The notes below the pieces were generated by a model, which did not search any database, had not been told where the DNA came from, and saw nothing but the letters and a program-made list of their open reading frames with translations. Shown piece by piece: positions 54,395 to 62,510 of a stretch of 64,000 nt of DNA; position 1 is the stretch's first letter; each line of letters begins with the position of its first letter. The position numbers and the translations under genes are program-made. Origin of the DNA: Gammaproteobacteria bacterium (GTDB taxonomy: Bacteria; Pseudomonadota; Gammaproteobacteria; Steroidobacterales; Steroidobacteraceae); contig VGVB01000011.1 in the NCBI GenBank assembly GCA_016882265.1, positions 1-64,000 of the forward strand. The letters run 5' to 3'.

Positions 54395-55240
54395 TCAGCG
54401 CCGGCGGATCAGGCCTTCCTGGGCGACGCTGGCGACCAGCGTGCCGTCGCGCGCGAACAGCGAGGCGCGGACGAAGCCGCAGGCGTGCGACGCGCTCGGG
54501 CTGTCGATGTCGTACAGCAGCCAGTCGTCGACCCGCACGTCGCGGTGGAACCAGATCGCATGGTCGATGCTGGCGATCTGCACCTGCGGGAAGGACACGC
54601 CGTGCGGCAGCATCGCCGTGTCGAGCAGGTCGAAGTCGGACACGTAGGTCAGCAGGCAGCGGTGCAGCGGCTGGTCGTCGGGCAGACGGCCGGCCGCGCG
54701 CAGCCAGACCTGCTTGCGCGGCGGCGCCGGCTTCGGCTCGAAGTACTCCGGCACGCGCACCGGCCGGAACTCGAACGGGCGCTGGAACTTCAGGCCGCCG
54801 TGTGCCTCCTCCTCCCGTCCGAACAGTTTCGCGTGCAGCGCCGGCAGGTCGCGCAGCGTCTCCGGCAGCGGCGCCTCGGGCATCGACGCCTGGTGGTCGA
54901 GACCGGGTTCGTCGCCATGGAACGAGGCCGACATCGTCAGGATCGGCTGGCCGTGCTGGATCGCGACGACGCGCCGGCTGGTGAAGCTGCCGCCGTCGCG
55001 GCTGCGGTCCACCTCGAACACGATCGGCGCGTTGACGTCGCCGCGCCGCAGGAAGTACGCGTGCAGCGAATGCACCAGCCGGCCCTCGACCGTGCGCGAG
55101 GCGGCGACCAGCGCCTGGCCCAGCACCTGGCCGCCAAACACCTGCGGCGAACCGATGTCGCGGCTCTGGCCGCGGAACAGGTTGACCTCGAGACGCTCGA
55201 GGTCGAGGAGATCCAACAGTTCCGTCAGCCGTGCATCCAT
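54395..55240 (-). CDS. tesB: Acyl-CoA thioesterase II
   Basis: The predicted protein has 281 residues and is a double hot-dog acyl-CoA hydrolase. Landmarks are QVFGGQVLGQALVAASRTV, HSLHAYFLRRGDVNAPIVFE, SIDHAIWFHRDVRVDDWLLY (catalytic Asp) and the end AQEGLIRRR (catalytic Gln). Length matches E. coli TesB (286). It lies 12 nt upstream of nothing related: the ferredoxin-NADP reductase gene precedes it on the same strand by 12 nt and may share its transcript. Confidence 0.95.
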   Translation of the reverse strand: MDARLTELLDLLDLERLEVNLFRGQSRDIGSPQVFGGQVLGQALVAASRTVEGRLVHSLHAYFLRRGDVNAPIVFEVDRSRDGGSFTSRRVVAIQHGQPILTMSASFHGDEPGLDHQASMPEAPLPETLRDLPALHAKLFGREEEAHGGLKFQRPFEFRPVRVPEYFEPKPAPPRKQVWLRAAGRLPDDQPLHRCLLTYVSDFDLLDTAMLPHGVSFPQVQIASIDHAIWFHRDVRVDDWLLYDIDSPSASHACGFVRASLFARDGTLVASVAQEGLIRRR

Positions 55241-55252
55241 ACGGCGGCTGTT

Positions 55253-56296
55253 TCAGTCGGCGGGCGCCACGCCGAGCCGCGCCAGCAATGCCGGGCTCGT
55301 CGTCGTGTACTGCAGGTACTGCCGCTGTTCGGGATACAGATAGTGCTGCACGCCGAACGCCGCCAGTGCCGCCTCGTGGAAGCCCGACAGGATCAGCTTC
55401 TTCTTGCCCGGATAGGTGTTGATGTCGCCGACCGCGAACACACCCGGCTGGCTGGTCGCGAACCGCTCCGTGTCGACCCGGATCGAGCGCTTGTGCAGAT
55501 CGAGGCCCCAGTCGGCAACCGGTCCGAGCCGCTGGTGCACGCCGAAGAACACGAGTAACTGCTGGCAGGAAACGTCGAGATCGCCCGCGGGCGCGGTGAT
55601 CCGCGCCGCGGCCAGCCGATCCCCGACGATCGACAGTCCGGTGACGTTGCCTTCGAACAGGCGCAACCGGCCCGCCGCGGCCAGCTCCCGCATACGCGCA
55701 ACGCTGGCTGGCTGGGCCCGGAACTCCGCGCGCCGGTGCACGAGTGCCAGCGCGCGGGCCGGCCCTACGAGGGCGAGCGTCCAGTCGAGCGCACTGTCAC
55801 CGCCGCCCGCGATCAGCAGATCCTGTCCGGCGAAGTCGGCGGCGTTCCGCACGCGGTAGTGCAGGCAGCGCCCTTCGAGTTCCGCCGCACCATCCACCGC
55901 CAGACGTCGTGGCTGGAACGAGCCGATCCCGGCGGCAATGACCACGGCGCCGGCATCGAAGCGCAGGCCGCCGGTGGTCGCCAGCCGGAAGCGACCGGCG
56001 TCGCCGCGCTCGAGCGTGGTCACCTCCTGTTCGAGGTGCAGACCCGGCGCGAACGGCCGGATCTGTTCGAGCAGCCGGTCGATCAGCTCGCGCCCGGTGC
56101 AGACCGGCACCGCCGGGATGTCGTAGATCGGCTTGTCCGGATACAGCTCCGTGCACTGCCCGCCGGGCTGGCGCAGCGAATCGACGATCTGGCAGCCGAT
56201 GCCGAGCAGCCCGAGCTCGAAGGCCATGAACAGCCCGCTCGGTCCGGCGCCGATGACGACACATTCCGTGGTAATGACACCGGTCGAGGCACTCAC
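55253..56296 (-). CDS. Ferredoxin-NADP reductase, thioredoxin-reductase-like (type 2)
   Basis: The predicted protein has about 347 residues. It has a TrxR-like flavoprotein fold without the redox CxxC: TECVVIGAGPSGLFMAFELG, then PGGQCTELYPDKPIYDIPAV, the NADPH site DLLIAGGGDSALDWTLALVG and GVFAVGDINTYPGKKKLILS. These features define the YumC-type ferredoxin/flavodoxin-NADP reductases. I chose GTG 56296, at the start of the conserved region; upstream ATGs (56386, 56356) would add a poorly conserved extension running into the divergent xdhC promoter. It could reduce the ferredoxin encoded at 21608. Confidence 0.9.
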   Translation of the reverse strand: MSASTGVITTECVVIGAGPSGLFMAFELGLLGIGCQIVDSLRQPGGQCTELYPDKPIYDIPAVPVCTGRELIDRLLEQIRPFAPGLHLEQEVTTLERGDAGRFRLATTGGLRFDAGAVVIAAGIGSFQPRRLAVDGAAELEGRCLHYRVRNAADFAGQDLLIAGGGDSALDWTLALVGPARALALVHRRAEFRAQPASVARMRELAAAGRLRLFEGNVTGLSIVGDRLAAARITAPAGDLDVSCQQLLVFFGVHQRLGPVADWGLDLHKRSIRVDTERFATSQPGVFAVGDINTYPGKKKLILSGFHEAALAAFGVQHYLYPEQRQYLQYTTTSPALLARLGVAPAD

Positions 56297-56384
56297 GCCG
56301 CTACCCGCTCCCTGGCCGCACGCAGCCTGCGCCGCGCGGGCGAAATCCGGCGGCATTCTAGCGGATGCGCTACGATCGCGCGCC

Positions 56385-57476
56385 ATGCCCCATCGCCTCG
56401 ATGCCCCGCTCGCGCTGCTGGTGCGCGACTACCTCGAACTGCGCGCACGCGGACAAGCGTTCGTGCTCGCCACCGTCATCACGACCGCCGGCTCGACCTA
56501 TCGCAAGGCCGGTACGCAGATGCTGATCACCGCCGAGGCCGAGCTGCGCGGCCTGCTTTCCGGCGGCTGCCTCGAGGTCGATCTGGTCGAGCACGCGCGC
56601 ACGGTACTCGCGCAGGGCCACGCACGACTCGTGGCCTACGACATGCGCGGTCCGGACGACGTGCTGTTCGGTCTCGGCAGCGGCTGCGAAGGCGCGATGG
56701 AGATCCTGCTGCAGCGGGTCGGTTCGGCCGAGGATTGGCAACCGCTGGCACGAGTCGCCGAGTGCTTCGCCCGCGGCAACGCCGAGGTGCTGGCACTGGT
56801 CATTGACGGGACCGCTGCGGGCCGCGGCTGGTGGAGCGATGGTGACAGCGTCGGCGCTCCTGCTCCGGACACGGTGACCGAACTGCGCCGGCAGGCCGGC
56901 GCCGCGCATGCGGCGATGGTGGCTGACCTGACGCTGGCCGGCCAGTCCGCCCGCGTGCTCGCACTGCCGCTGCAGCCGCCGCCGGCGCTGCTGCTGCTCG
57001 GTGCCGGTCCCGATGCGGTACCACTGGCGCGCTTCGCGCTGCAGCTCGGCTTCCGGGTCACGGTCTGCGATCATCGGCCAGCACTGGCGCAGGCCGGCCG
57101 CTTCGCCGGCTGCGCGGTGCACTGCTGCGAGCCGGCGCAGCTTGCCACTCAACTGCCGTTGGCGACGTTCGACGCCGCCGTGATCATGAGCCATCACCTG
57201 CCCTCTGATCGCCTCTATCTCGAGGCGCTGGCCCGCGCACCGCAGCCCGGCTACGTCGGCCTGCTCGGTCCGGCGGCCCGGCGTGAACGCCTGCTGGCCG
57301 AGCTGGGTGACGACGCGGCCGGTCTCGCCGGCCGGCTGCGCGCGCCGGTCGGTCTGGACATTGGTGCCCGCACGCCGGAAGCCATCGCGCTGGCGATCAT
57401 CGCCGAGATTCACGCCTGGATTGCCGGCCGCGGCGGGCGGCCTTTCAGCGCGATGCCGGACCCGCCGCTGCCATGA
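56385..57476 (+). CDS. XdhC-family molybdenum cofactor chaperone
   Basis: The predicted protein has 363 residues in two domains: an N-terminal XdhC/CoxI part (LATVITTAGSTYRKAGTQML, then LRGLLSGGCLEVDLVEHA) and a C-terminal Rossmann part (LLLLGAGPDAVPLARFALQL, FDAAVIMSHHLPSDRLYLEA). XdhC proteins bind Mo-cofactor, help sulfurate it and deliver it to xanthine-dehydrogenase-family enzymes. No such enzyme is next to it here. TACGAT (56371-56376) ends 8 nt before ATG 56385. The MATE gene overlaps its end by 4 nt. Confidence 0.93.
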   Translation: MPHRLDAPLALLVRDYLELRARGQAFVLATVITTAGSTYRKAGTQMLITAEAELRGLLSGGCLEVDLVEHARTVLAQGHARLVAYDMRGPDDVLFGLGSGCEGAMEILLQRVGSAEDWQPLARVAECFARGNAEVLALVIDGTAAGRGWWSDGDSVGAPAPDTVTELRRQAGAAHAAMVADLTLAGQSARVLALPLQPPPALLLLGAGPDAVPLARFALQLGFRVTVCDHRPALAQAGRFAGCAVHCCEPAQLATQLPLATFDAAVIMSHHLPSDRLYLEALARAPQPGYVGLLGPAARRERLLAELGDDAAGLAGRLRAPVGLDIGARTPEAIALAIIAEIHAWIAGRGGRPFSAMPDPPLP

Positions 57477-58903
57477 CCACGCCGGCTGCGGACGAGCGGC
57501 GTGGGCGTCCGCTGCCAGCGCTGCGTCATGACGCGGCCGGCCGGCGCCGCATCGACCAGCGCGCGATCCTTGCACTCGCACTGCCACTCGTGCTCAACAC
57601 GACCGTGCAGGCGCTGCTGAACCTGACCGACACCTGGTTCATCGGCCGGCTGTCGACCACGGCGACCGCGGCGATGGCCGCAGTGCACTGGCTGTCCGTG
57701 CTCGCGCTGTTCCTGATCGGCGGCGTCGCGATGGGCGTACAGACGCTGGTCGCCCAGGCTTTCGGCGCCGGACGGTTCCGCCGTGCCAGCCAGGCGGCCT
57801 GGCTCGGCCTGTGGGCCGCGCTGCTGACGATCCCGGCGTTTCTCGCCGTAATCTGGGTCGCGCCGCGGCTGCTCGGCGTGTTCGGCCTGCCGCCGGCCGT
57901 CGAGGCGCTGGCGCTCGACTACTGGGGCCCGCGCATGCTCGGCGGGCCGGCGGCGACCGCGCTGTGGGCCACTTCCGGCTACTTCAACGGCATCGGCCGG
58001 ACCCATATCCCGCTGCTGGTCACCGTGCTCGTGACGCTGGCCAACGTGGTCCTCAACGAGCTGCTGATCTTCCGGCTCGGCCTCGGCATCGCCGGGGCCG
58101 CCTGGGCCACGACGCTCGCGCAGCTTCTCGGCCTGCTGCTGGCGACCGTGATCCTGTTGTCGCTGCAGCCGCAACGCTTCGCCGCGCACCTGACCTGGCG
58201 GCCGCGCGCGGTCCGCATCGGCACGCTGGTCGCGCTCGGCGTGCCGATGGCGATGACCGGCTGCGCCGACATCGGCGCGGCCGCGCTGTTTCAGTTGATG
58301 CAGGTCCGCATCGGCGTCGTCGACGGCGCGGCAACGCAGATCGTGATGATCTTCACCTCACTGGCCTACATGCCGGGCATCGGCCTCGCGCTCGCCGGAA
58401 CGACGCTGGTCGGTCAGGCTATCGGCGCCGGCGACCGGGACTGGGCGGCCCGGCTCGGCAATCGGGTAATCGTGATCGTCAGCGTCTTCATGGGCGGACT
58501 CGGCGTCGTGGTCGCCCTGCTCGGCCACTGGCTGGTGCCGCAGTTCGTCAACGCCGCCGACCCGCATGCCGTCGAGGTGATCGCGCTGTGCGGCACGCTG
58601 CTGTGGATCGCCGCAGCCTACCAGTTCATGGACGGCGTGAACTTCGCCAGCAGCTTCTGCCTGCGCGGCGCGGGCGACGTGCGTGTGCCGGCGGTCCTGG
58701 TGCTGCTGCTCGCCGCGTTGCTGTTCCTGCCGCTGACCCACCTGCTGACGTTCGCGCCAGGACAGGGCTGGCTCGGCGCCGCGCCCGGCTTCGGTTTCGG
58801 CGCCACGGGCGGCTGGACGGCACTGCTCGTGTACGTCTTTGCGCTCGGCCTCGCGATGGGCCTGCGCTGGCGCCATGGCGCGTGGCGCCGGGTCCGGCTG
58901 TAG
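57473..58903 (+). CDS. MATE-family efflux transporter
   Basis: The predicted protein has 476 residues and 12 membrane helices. It has the two-fold MATE repeat: ILALALPLVLNTTVQALLNL, DTWFIGRLSTTATAAMA and in the second half IGLALAGTTLVGQAIGAGDR. These exporters remove cationic drugs or metabolites in exchange for Na+ or H+. ATG 57473 overlaps the xdhC stop (ATGA), so it is translated from the same mRNA, but no functional tie to Mo-cofactor delivery is known. Confidence 0.94.
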   Translation: MTTPAADERRGRPLPALRHDAAGRRRIDQRAILALALPLVLNTTVQALLNLTDTWFIGRLSTTATAAMAAVHWLSVLALFLIGGVAMGVQTLVAQAFGAGRFRRASQAAWLGLWAALLTIPAFLAVIWVAPRLLGVFGLPPAVEALALDYWGPRMLGGPAATALWATSGYFNGIGRTHIPLLVTVLVTLANVVLNELLIFRLGLGIAGAAWATTLAQLLGLLLATVILLSLQPQRFAAHLTWRPRAVRIGTLVALGVPMAMTGCADIGAAALFQLMQVRIGVVDGAATQIVMIFTSLAYMPGIGLALAGTTLVGQAIGAGDRDWAARLGNRVIVIVSVFMGGLGVVVALLGHWLVPQFVNAADPHAVEVIALCGTLLWIAAAYQFMDGVNFASSFCLRGAGDVRVPAVLVLLLAALLFLPLTHLLTFAPGQGWLGAAPGFGFGATGGWTALLVYVFALGLAMGLRWRHGAWRRVRL

Positions 58904-58934
58904 CGCCGGCGGCATCGTGCGATGCTGGCAGGAA

Positions 58935-59054
58935 GCGGGCCGCCAGGGAGAACCCCCTCTTTCAGGACCGCTGTGAATCCATCCCTGGACGCTTCGGGCG
59001 CGACATCCCTGTCGCGCACGATCCTGAAAGAGGGGGTTCTCCCTGGCGGCCCGC
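58935..59054. repeat. Long perfect inverted repeat (33-bp arms) with an internal hairpin
   Basis: Arms 58935-58967 and 59022-59054 are perfect inverted complements, 33 bp each (GCGGGCCGCCAGGGAGAACC opens the left arm). The 54-bp centre contains a second hairpin, GCGCGACA-TCCC-TGTCGCGC (58998-59017). It sits between the convergent MATE and SUMF1 genes, 31 bp from each. The structure is that of a REP/MITE-like palindromic element and would also act as a transcription stop in either direction, although no T-run follows. Confidence 0.85.
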
Positions 59055-59085
59055 CGGACTTGCCGCGACATCCGCCAGCGCGCGG

Positions 59086-60003
59086 TTACTCGAACTCGCG
59101 CACGACCCGAAACCCGAGATCCGCCTGCCGCAACGCCGGCTCTTCCGCGTCGCGCGCGGCTGCGCGTACGGCGCGCGGCCGGCTCACCCAGGAGCCGCCG
59201 CGTACGACAACCCGCTCGCAGCCGCCCTGCCAGGTCCAGGCGCGGCCATCGACCGGCCGTCCGAGGTAGCTCGCGGTGTAGCAGTCCGCGACCCACTCGC
59301 GCGCGTTGCCGAGGATCTCGTGGATACCGAACGCGTTGGGACGATAACGGCCGACCGCGGTCAGCCCGGGCGCGCGATCGTCACAACGGGCGTTCGGCCA
59401 GTCGAAACGCCACACGTCCACGGCCGACGTGTCGTAAACGTTGGCGTAATCGCAGGCCAGCGCGATGGTCACGTCCTCGTGCGAATCGAACTCGCCCCAG
59501 TAGCGCGGGAACGACGTACCGCCGCGCGCAGCGTATTCCCATTCCGCTTCCGACGGCAGCCGGTAGCGATGCCCGCTCTCGCGCGACAGCCAGTCCGCAT
59601 AGGCGCGCGCGTCGTCCCAGCTCACGCAGACGACCGGTTCGTCGTCGGCGGGCGCCGCGGCGAAACCCGGATCGCGCCAGCCGCGGTCTCGCTCCCGGAC
59701 CCACTGCCCGCCCTGCAGGACACGGCAGCCACCCTCCGGCTCGGTGGCGGTCGCCTCGACGTAGCGCCGGAACTCAGCCACCGTGATCTCGTGCACCGAG
59801 ACGTAGAACGGCCGGGTCATCGTCACGATGACCTGCGGCGTCTCGTCGTAGGCCGCGTCGCGCCCGACGCGCTCCGCCGGCGTACCGATCACGAAGCTGC
59901 CGGGTGGTACCAGCGCGAGTTCCGGACAGACCGGGCAGTCGCGTTCCTGGGCGAGCGCCGGCGCCGCCAGCAGCAGTCCCGCGGCCGCGAGGAACGCTTT
60001 CAT
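59086..60003 (-). CDS. Secreted SUMF1-fold (formylglycine-generating-enzyme-like) protein, copy 1
   Basis: The predicted protein has 305 residues. A signal peptide (MKAFLAAAGLLLAAPALAQ) is followed by RDCPVCPELALVPPGSFVIG, EITVAEFRRYVEATATEP, RLPSEAEWEYAARGGTSFPR and GNAREWVADC, then RVVVRGGSWVSRPRAVRAAA and LGFRVVREFE. This is the SUMF1/FGE-sulfatase fold. The cysteine pair of true FGE (in the C-terminal part before GFR) is absent, so it should not make formylglycine. Extra cysteines (CPVC, CVSW, CDYA, CDD, GGC) may form periplasmic disulphides. It overlaps the paralogue upstream by 4 nt. Confidence 0.9.
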   Translation of the reverse strand: MKAFLAAAGLLLAAPALAQERDCPVCPELALVPPGSFVIGTPAERVGRDAAYDETPQVIVTMTRPFYVSVHEITVAEFRRYVEATATEPEGGCRVLQGGQWVRERDRGWRDPGFAAAPADDEPVVCVSWDDARAYADWLSRESGHRYRLPSEAEWEYAARGGTSFPRYWGEFDSHEDVTIALACDYANVYDTSAVDVWRFDWPNARCDDRAPGLTAVGRYRPNAFGIHEILGNAREWVADCYTASYLGRPVDGRAWTWQGGCERVVVRGGSWVSRPRAVRAAARDAEEPALRQADLGFRVVREFE

Positions 60004-60962
60004 CGGTCTTCGCCACGCGCCGGGTGACTGCCGAGGTCGAGCGCGACCCGGAAGCCCAGGTCATCGGCGCGGTCCCCCGCTGCTGCCGCATCACGGGCCG
60101 CGCTGGTCGCCAGCTCGGGCGGTGACAGCCAGCTTCCACCGCGCAGTACACGCTGCCCGCAGCCGCCGAGCCATGCCCAGGCGCGAGCGTCGCGCGGGCG
60201 ACCCGCGTAGCTGCCGGTCGCGCAGTCCTGTACCCACTCCCGCACGTTGCCGATCATGTCCTGCAGCCCGAATGGATTGGGCAGGAAACTGCCGGCCGGC
60301 GCCAGATCCGCATAGCCGTCACGGCACCCGCTGTGCGGCCAGCCGAGCCGATAGGCCGCCGCGGTGATGACGTCATCGGTATTCGCGTACTCGCAGCCAT
60401 CCGCCGCAGCGTCACCCCAGTATCGTCGGGTCGAGGTGCCGCCGCGCGCCGCGTACTCCCATTCCGCCTCCGCTGGCAATCGATAAGCATCACCGGTCTT
60501 CTGCGCGAGCCAGCGCGCGTAGGCCGTCGCGTCGGCATGCGACACGCAGGTCACCGGATGCTCCTCGAGCAGGGTCGCCGGTGTCGCCGGATTACGCCAG
60601 TCGCGGCGGACATCGTCGTTGAAGCGGGCCAGCGCCGGATCCCAGGTCCGGCAGCCCGGTCGCGGGTCATGGCCGCTTGCGGCGACGAACCGCGCATATT
60701 CGCGCCGCGTCACTTCGCGACGGCCAAGCGCGAAGGCACGCTCGATCGTGATCACCACCGGCTCGGCCTCGGCCCCCGCGACACCGGGGCCGCGCGGCAC
60801 ACCGGGCGTACCCATGACGAAACTGCCCGCCGGAATCACGACCATCTCCGGACAGGCCTCGCAACTGCGGAATACACTGCCCGGAACCGGAGCCGGATCC
60901 GCTGCATACAGCGGCAGCGCGACGAGAGCCGCCAGCCAGCCGGTCGCGCGGACCGGCTTCAC
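60000..60962 (-). CDS. Secreted SUMF1-fold protein, copy 2 (paralogue)
   Basis: The predicted protein has 320 residues, with the same architecture and cysteine pattern as its downstream neighbour: FRSCEACPEMVVIPAGSFVM, EVTRREYARFVAASGHDPRP, RLPAEAEWEYAARGGTSTRR, GNVREWVQDC and VLRGGSWLSPPELATSAARD. A signal peptide (ATGWLAALVALPLYAADP) is present and the FGE cysteine pair is absent. The genes arose by tandem duplication but have diverged, perhaps to different partners. It shares 4 nt with the protease gene upstream, so all three are one transcript. Confidence 0.9.
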   Translation of the reverse strand: MKPVRATGWLAALVALPLYAADPAPVPGSVFRSCEACPEMVVIPAGSFVMGTPGVPRGPGVAGAEAEPVVITIERAFALGRREVTRREYARFVAASGHDPRPGCRTWDPALARFNDDVRRDWRNPATPATLLEEHPVTCVSHADATAYARWLAQKTGDAYRLPAEAEWEYAARGGTSTRRYWGDAAADGCEYANTDDVITAAAYRLGWPHSGCRDGYADLAPAGSFLPNPFGLQDMIGNVREWVQDCATGSYAGRPRDARAWAWLGGCGQRVLRGGSWLSPPELATSAARDAAAAGDRADDLGFRVALDLGSHPARGEDR

Positions 60963-62422
60963 GAGCCGACCCTGACCGGCACGTACAGCTCGGCGTCGCC
61001 CCGCTGGATCAGCAGGGCCACCGTATGGCCGGCCGCGCCGACGGCGTCGCGAAACTGCGCGAGCGTCGTGATCCGGACGCCGTTGACCGCCAGCAGCACA
61101 TCGCCGGGCTCCACTCCGGCCAGTGCAGCCGGGCCGTCGACATTCTCGACGACAAGCCGCCCCTCCGTCTCGAGCCGCGCGCGCTCACGGCCGGTCAGCG
61201 GTCGCACTGCCAGGCCGAGCCGGTCGGTGTCCGGATCGTCGCCGCGGCGACTGGCGGGGACTCGCGGCTCATCCTCCAGAGCGCCGACGCGCACCGTGAC
61301 CCGCCGCTCGACCTGTTCGCGCCAGATCGCCAGCGTCGCCTCGGTGCCCGGCTTGATCGCGGCAATCAGGGACGGCAGCTCGCCCGAGCGCCCAACGGGA
61401 CGATCGCCCACCGCGAGGATCACGTCACCGGCCTTGAGGCCGGCACGGTCGGCCGGGCCGCCCGCCTCGACCTGGTTGATCAGCGCTCCGCGCGGGCGCG
61501 CCAGTCCGAAGGAATCGGACAGCGCCTGGTCCACCTCCTGGATCGTCACGCCGATGCGCCCGCGCTCGACCCGGCCGCCGGCGATCAACTGATCGCGCAC
61601 CGACATCGCCAGATCGATCGGGATCGCAAACGACACGCCCTGATACCCGCCAGTGCGGCTGTAGATCTGCGAGTTGATGCCGACGACCTCACCCTGCAGG
61701 TTGAACAGCGGACCGCCCGAGTTGCCGGGATTCACCGCGACGTCGGTCTGAATGAACGGCGTGTAGGCGTCGCCGGGCAGCGAGCGCGCGGTGGCGCTGA
61801 CGATGCCGGCGGTCACCGAGTTCTCGAAGCCGAACGGCGAGCCGATCGCGACGACCCACTGCCCCGGGCGCAGCCGGCCCGGATCGCCGATGCGGACGTA
61901 CGGCAGCCGGGCAGCGTCGATCTTCAGCACCGCGATGTCGGTACGGCTGTCGACACCGATCACGCGTGCCGCGTGTTCGCGGCGGTCGGTCATGCGCACG
62001 ATGACTTCGCGTGCGCCTTCGACGACATGCGCGTTGGTCAGCAGGTAGCCATCCGCGCTGACCACGAAGCCCGAGCCCTCGCCGCGGGCCAGCGGCGGCG
62101 GCGAACGGTGCGGCGCGCCAAAGCCGAAACGCCGGAAGAAATCGTACAACGGGTCACCGGGGCCAATGCCGGGCGGCCCGCCATCGCGCTGGTCCTGGCG
62201 TACGACGGTCGAGACATTGACGACTGCCGGACCATAGGCGGCGACCAGCGCGCTGAAGTCCGGCAGGCCGGTCACCGCGACCTCGGGCGGCGCTGCGGCT
62301 GGCGGCGCAGACGGCGCTACCGTGGCCGGCGCCCCGGCTGCCGGTCCGGCGGGAGGCTCCCGCCCGCAGGCGCCCAGGAACGACAGCAGCAGGATCGCGA
62401 GGAAGAAGGCGAATCGGTGCAT
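60959..62422 (-). CDS. Deg/HtrA-family serine protease with two PDZ domains, predicted lipoprotein
   Basis: The predicted protein has 487 residues. It begins MHRFAFFLAILLLSFLGACG, a lipoprotein signal with lipobox LGAC, so the protein should be lipid-anchored rather than soluble. A Pro/Ala-rich linker (about 20-60) leads to the chymotrypsin-like domain with the triad His (TNAHVV), Asp (RTDIAVLKID) and Ser (NPGNSGGPLF), then two PDZ domains (RGRIGVTIQEVDQALSDSFG and LGLAVRPLTGRERARL). GGAGA precedes ATG 62422. It starts the operon with the two SUMF1 proteins, suggesting joint envelope work. Confidence 0.94.
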   Translation of the reverse strand: MHRFAFFLAILLLSFLGACGREPPAGPAAGAPATVAPSAPPAAAPPEVAVTGLPDFSALVAAYGPAVVNVSTVVRQDQRDGGPPGIGPGDPLYDFFRRFGFGAPHRSPPPLARGEGSGFVVSADGYLLTNAHVVEGAREVIVRMTDRREHAARVIGVDSRTDIAVLKIDAARLPYVRIGDPGRLRPGQWVVAIGSPFGFENSVTAGIVSATARSLPGDAYTPFIQTDVAVNPGNSGGPLFNLQGEVVGINSQIYSRTGGYQGVSFAIPIDLAMSVRDQLIAGGRVERGRIGVTIQEVDQALSDSFGLARPRGALINQVEAGGPADRAGLKAGDVILAVGDRPVGRSGELPSLIAAIKPGTEATLAIWREQVERRVTVRVGALEDEPRVPASRRGDDPDTDRLGLAVRPLTGRERARLETEGRLVVENVDGPAALAGVEPGDVLLAVNGVRITTLAQFRDAVGAAGHTVALLIQRGDAELYVPVRVGS

Positions 62423-62510
62423 CGGCTCTCCGGCGGACAGTGACGGGCGCGGCATTCTGACCGCATGGGTCACTGCAAGTTGCAGCGGTGGTTGATTAGT
62501 ATTGCACCAA

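Noticed and set aside
59086..60962. True formylglycine-generating enzymes (sulfatase activators)
   Set aside because: The two catalytic cysteines required for formylglycine formation are absent in both proteins and no sulfatase gene is nearby.
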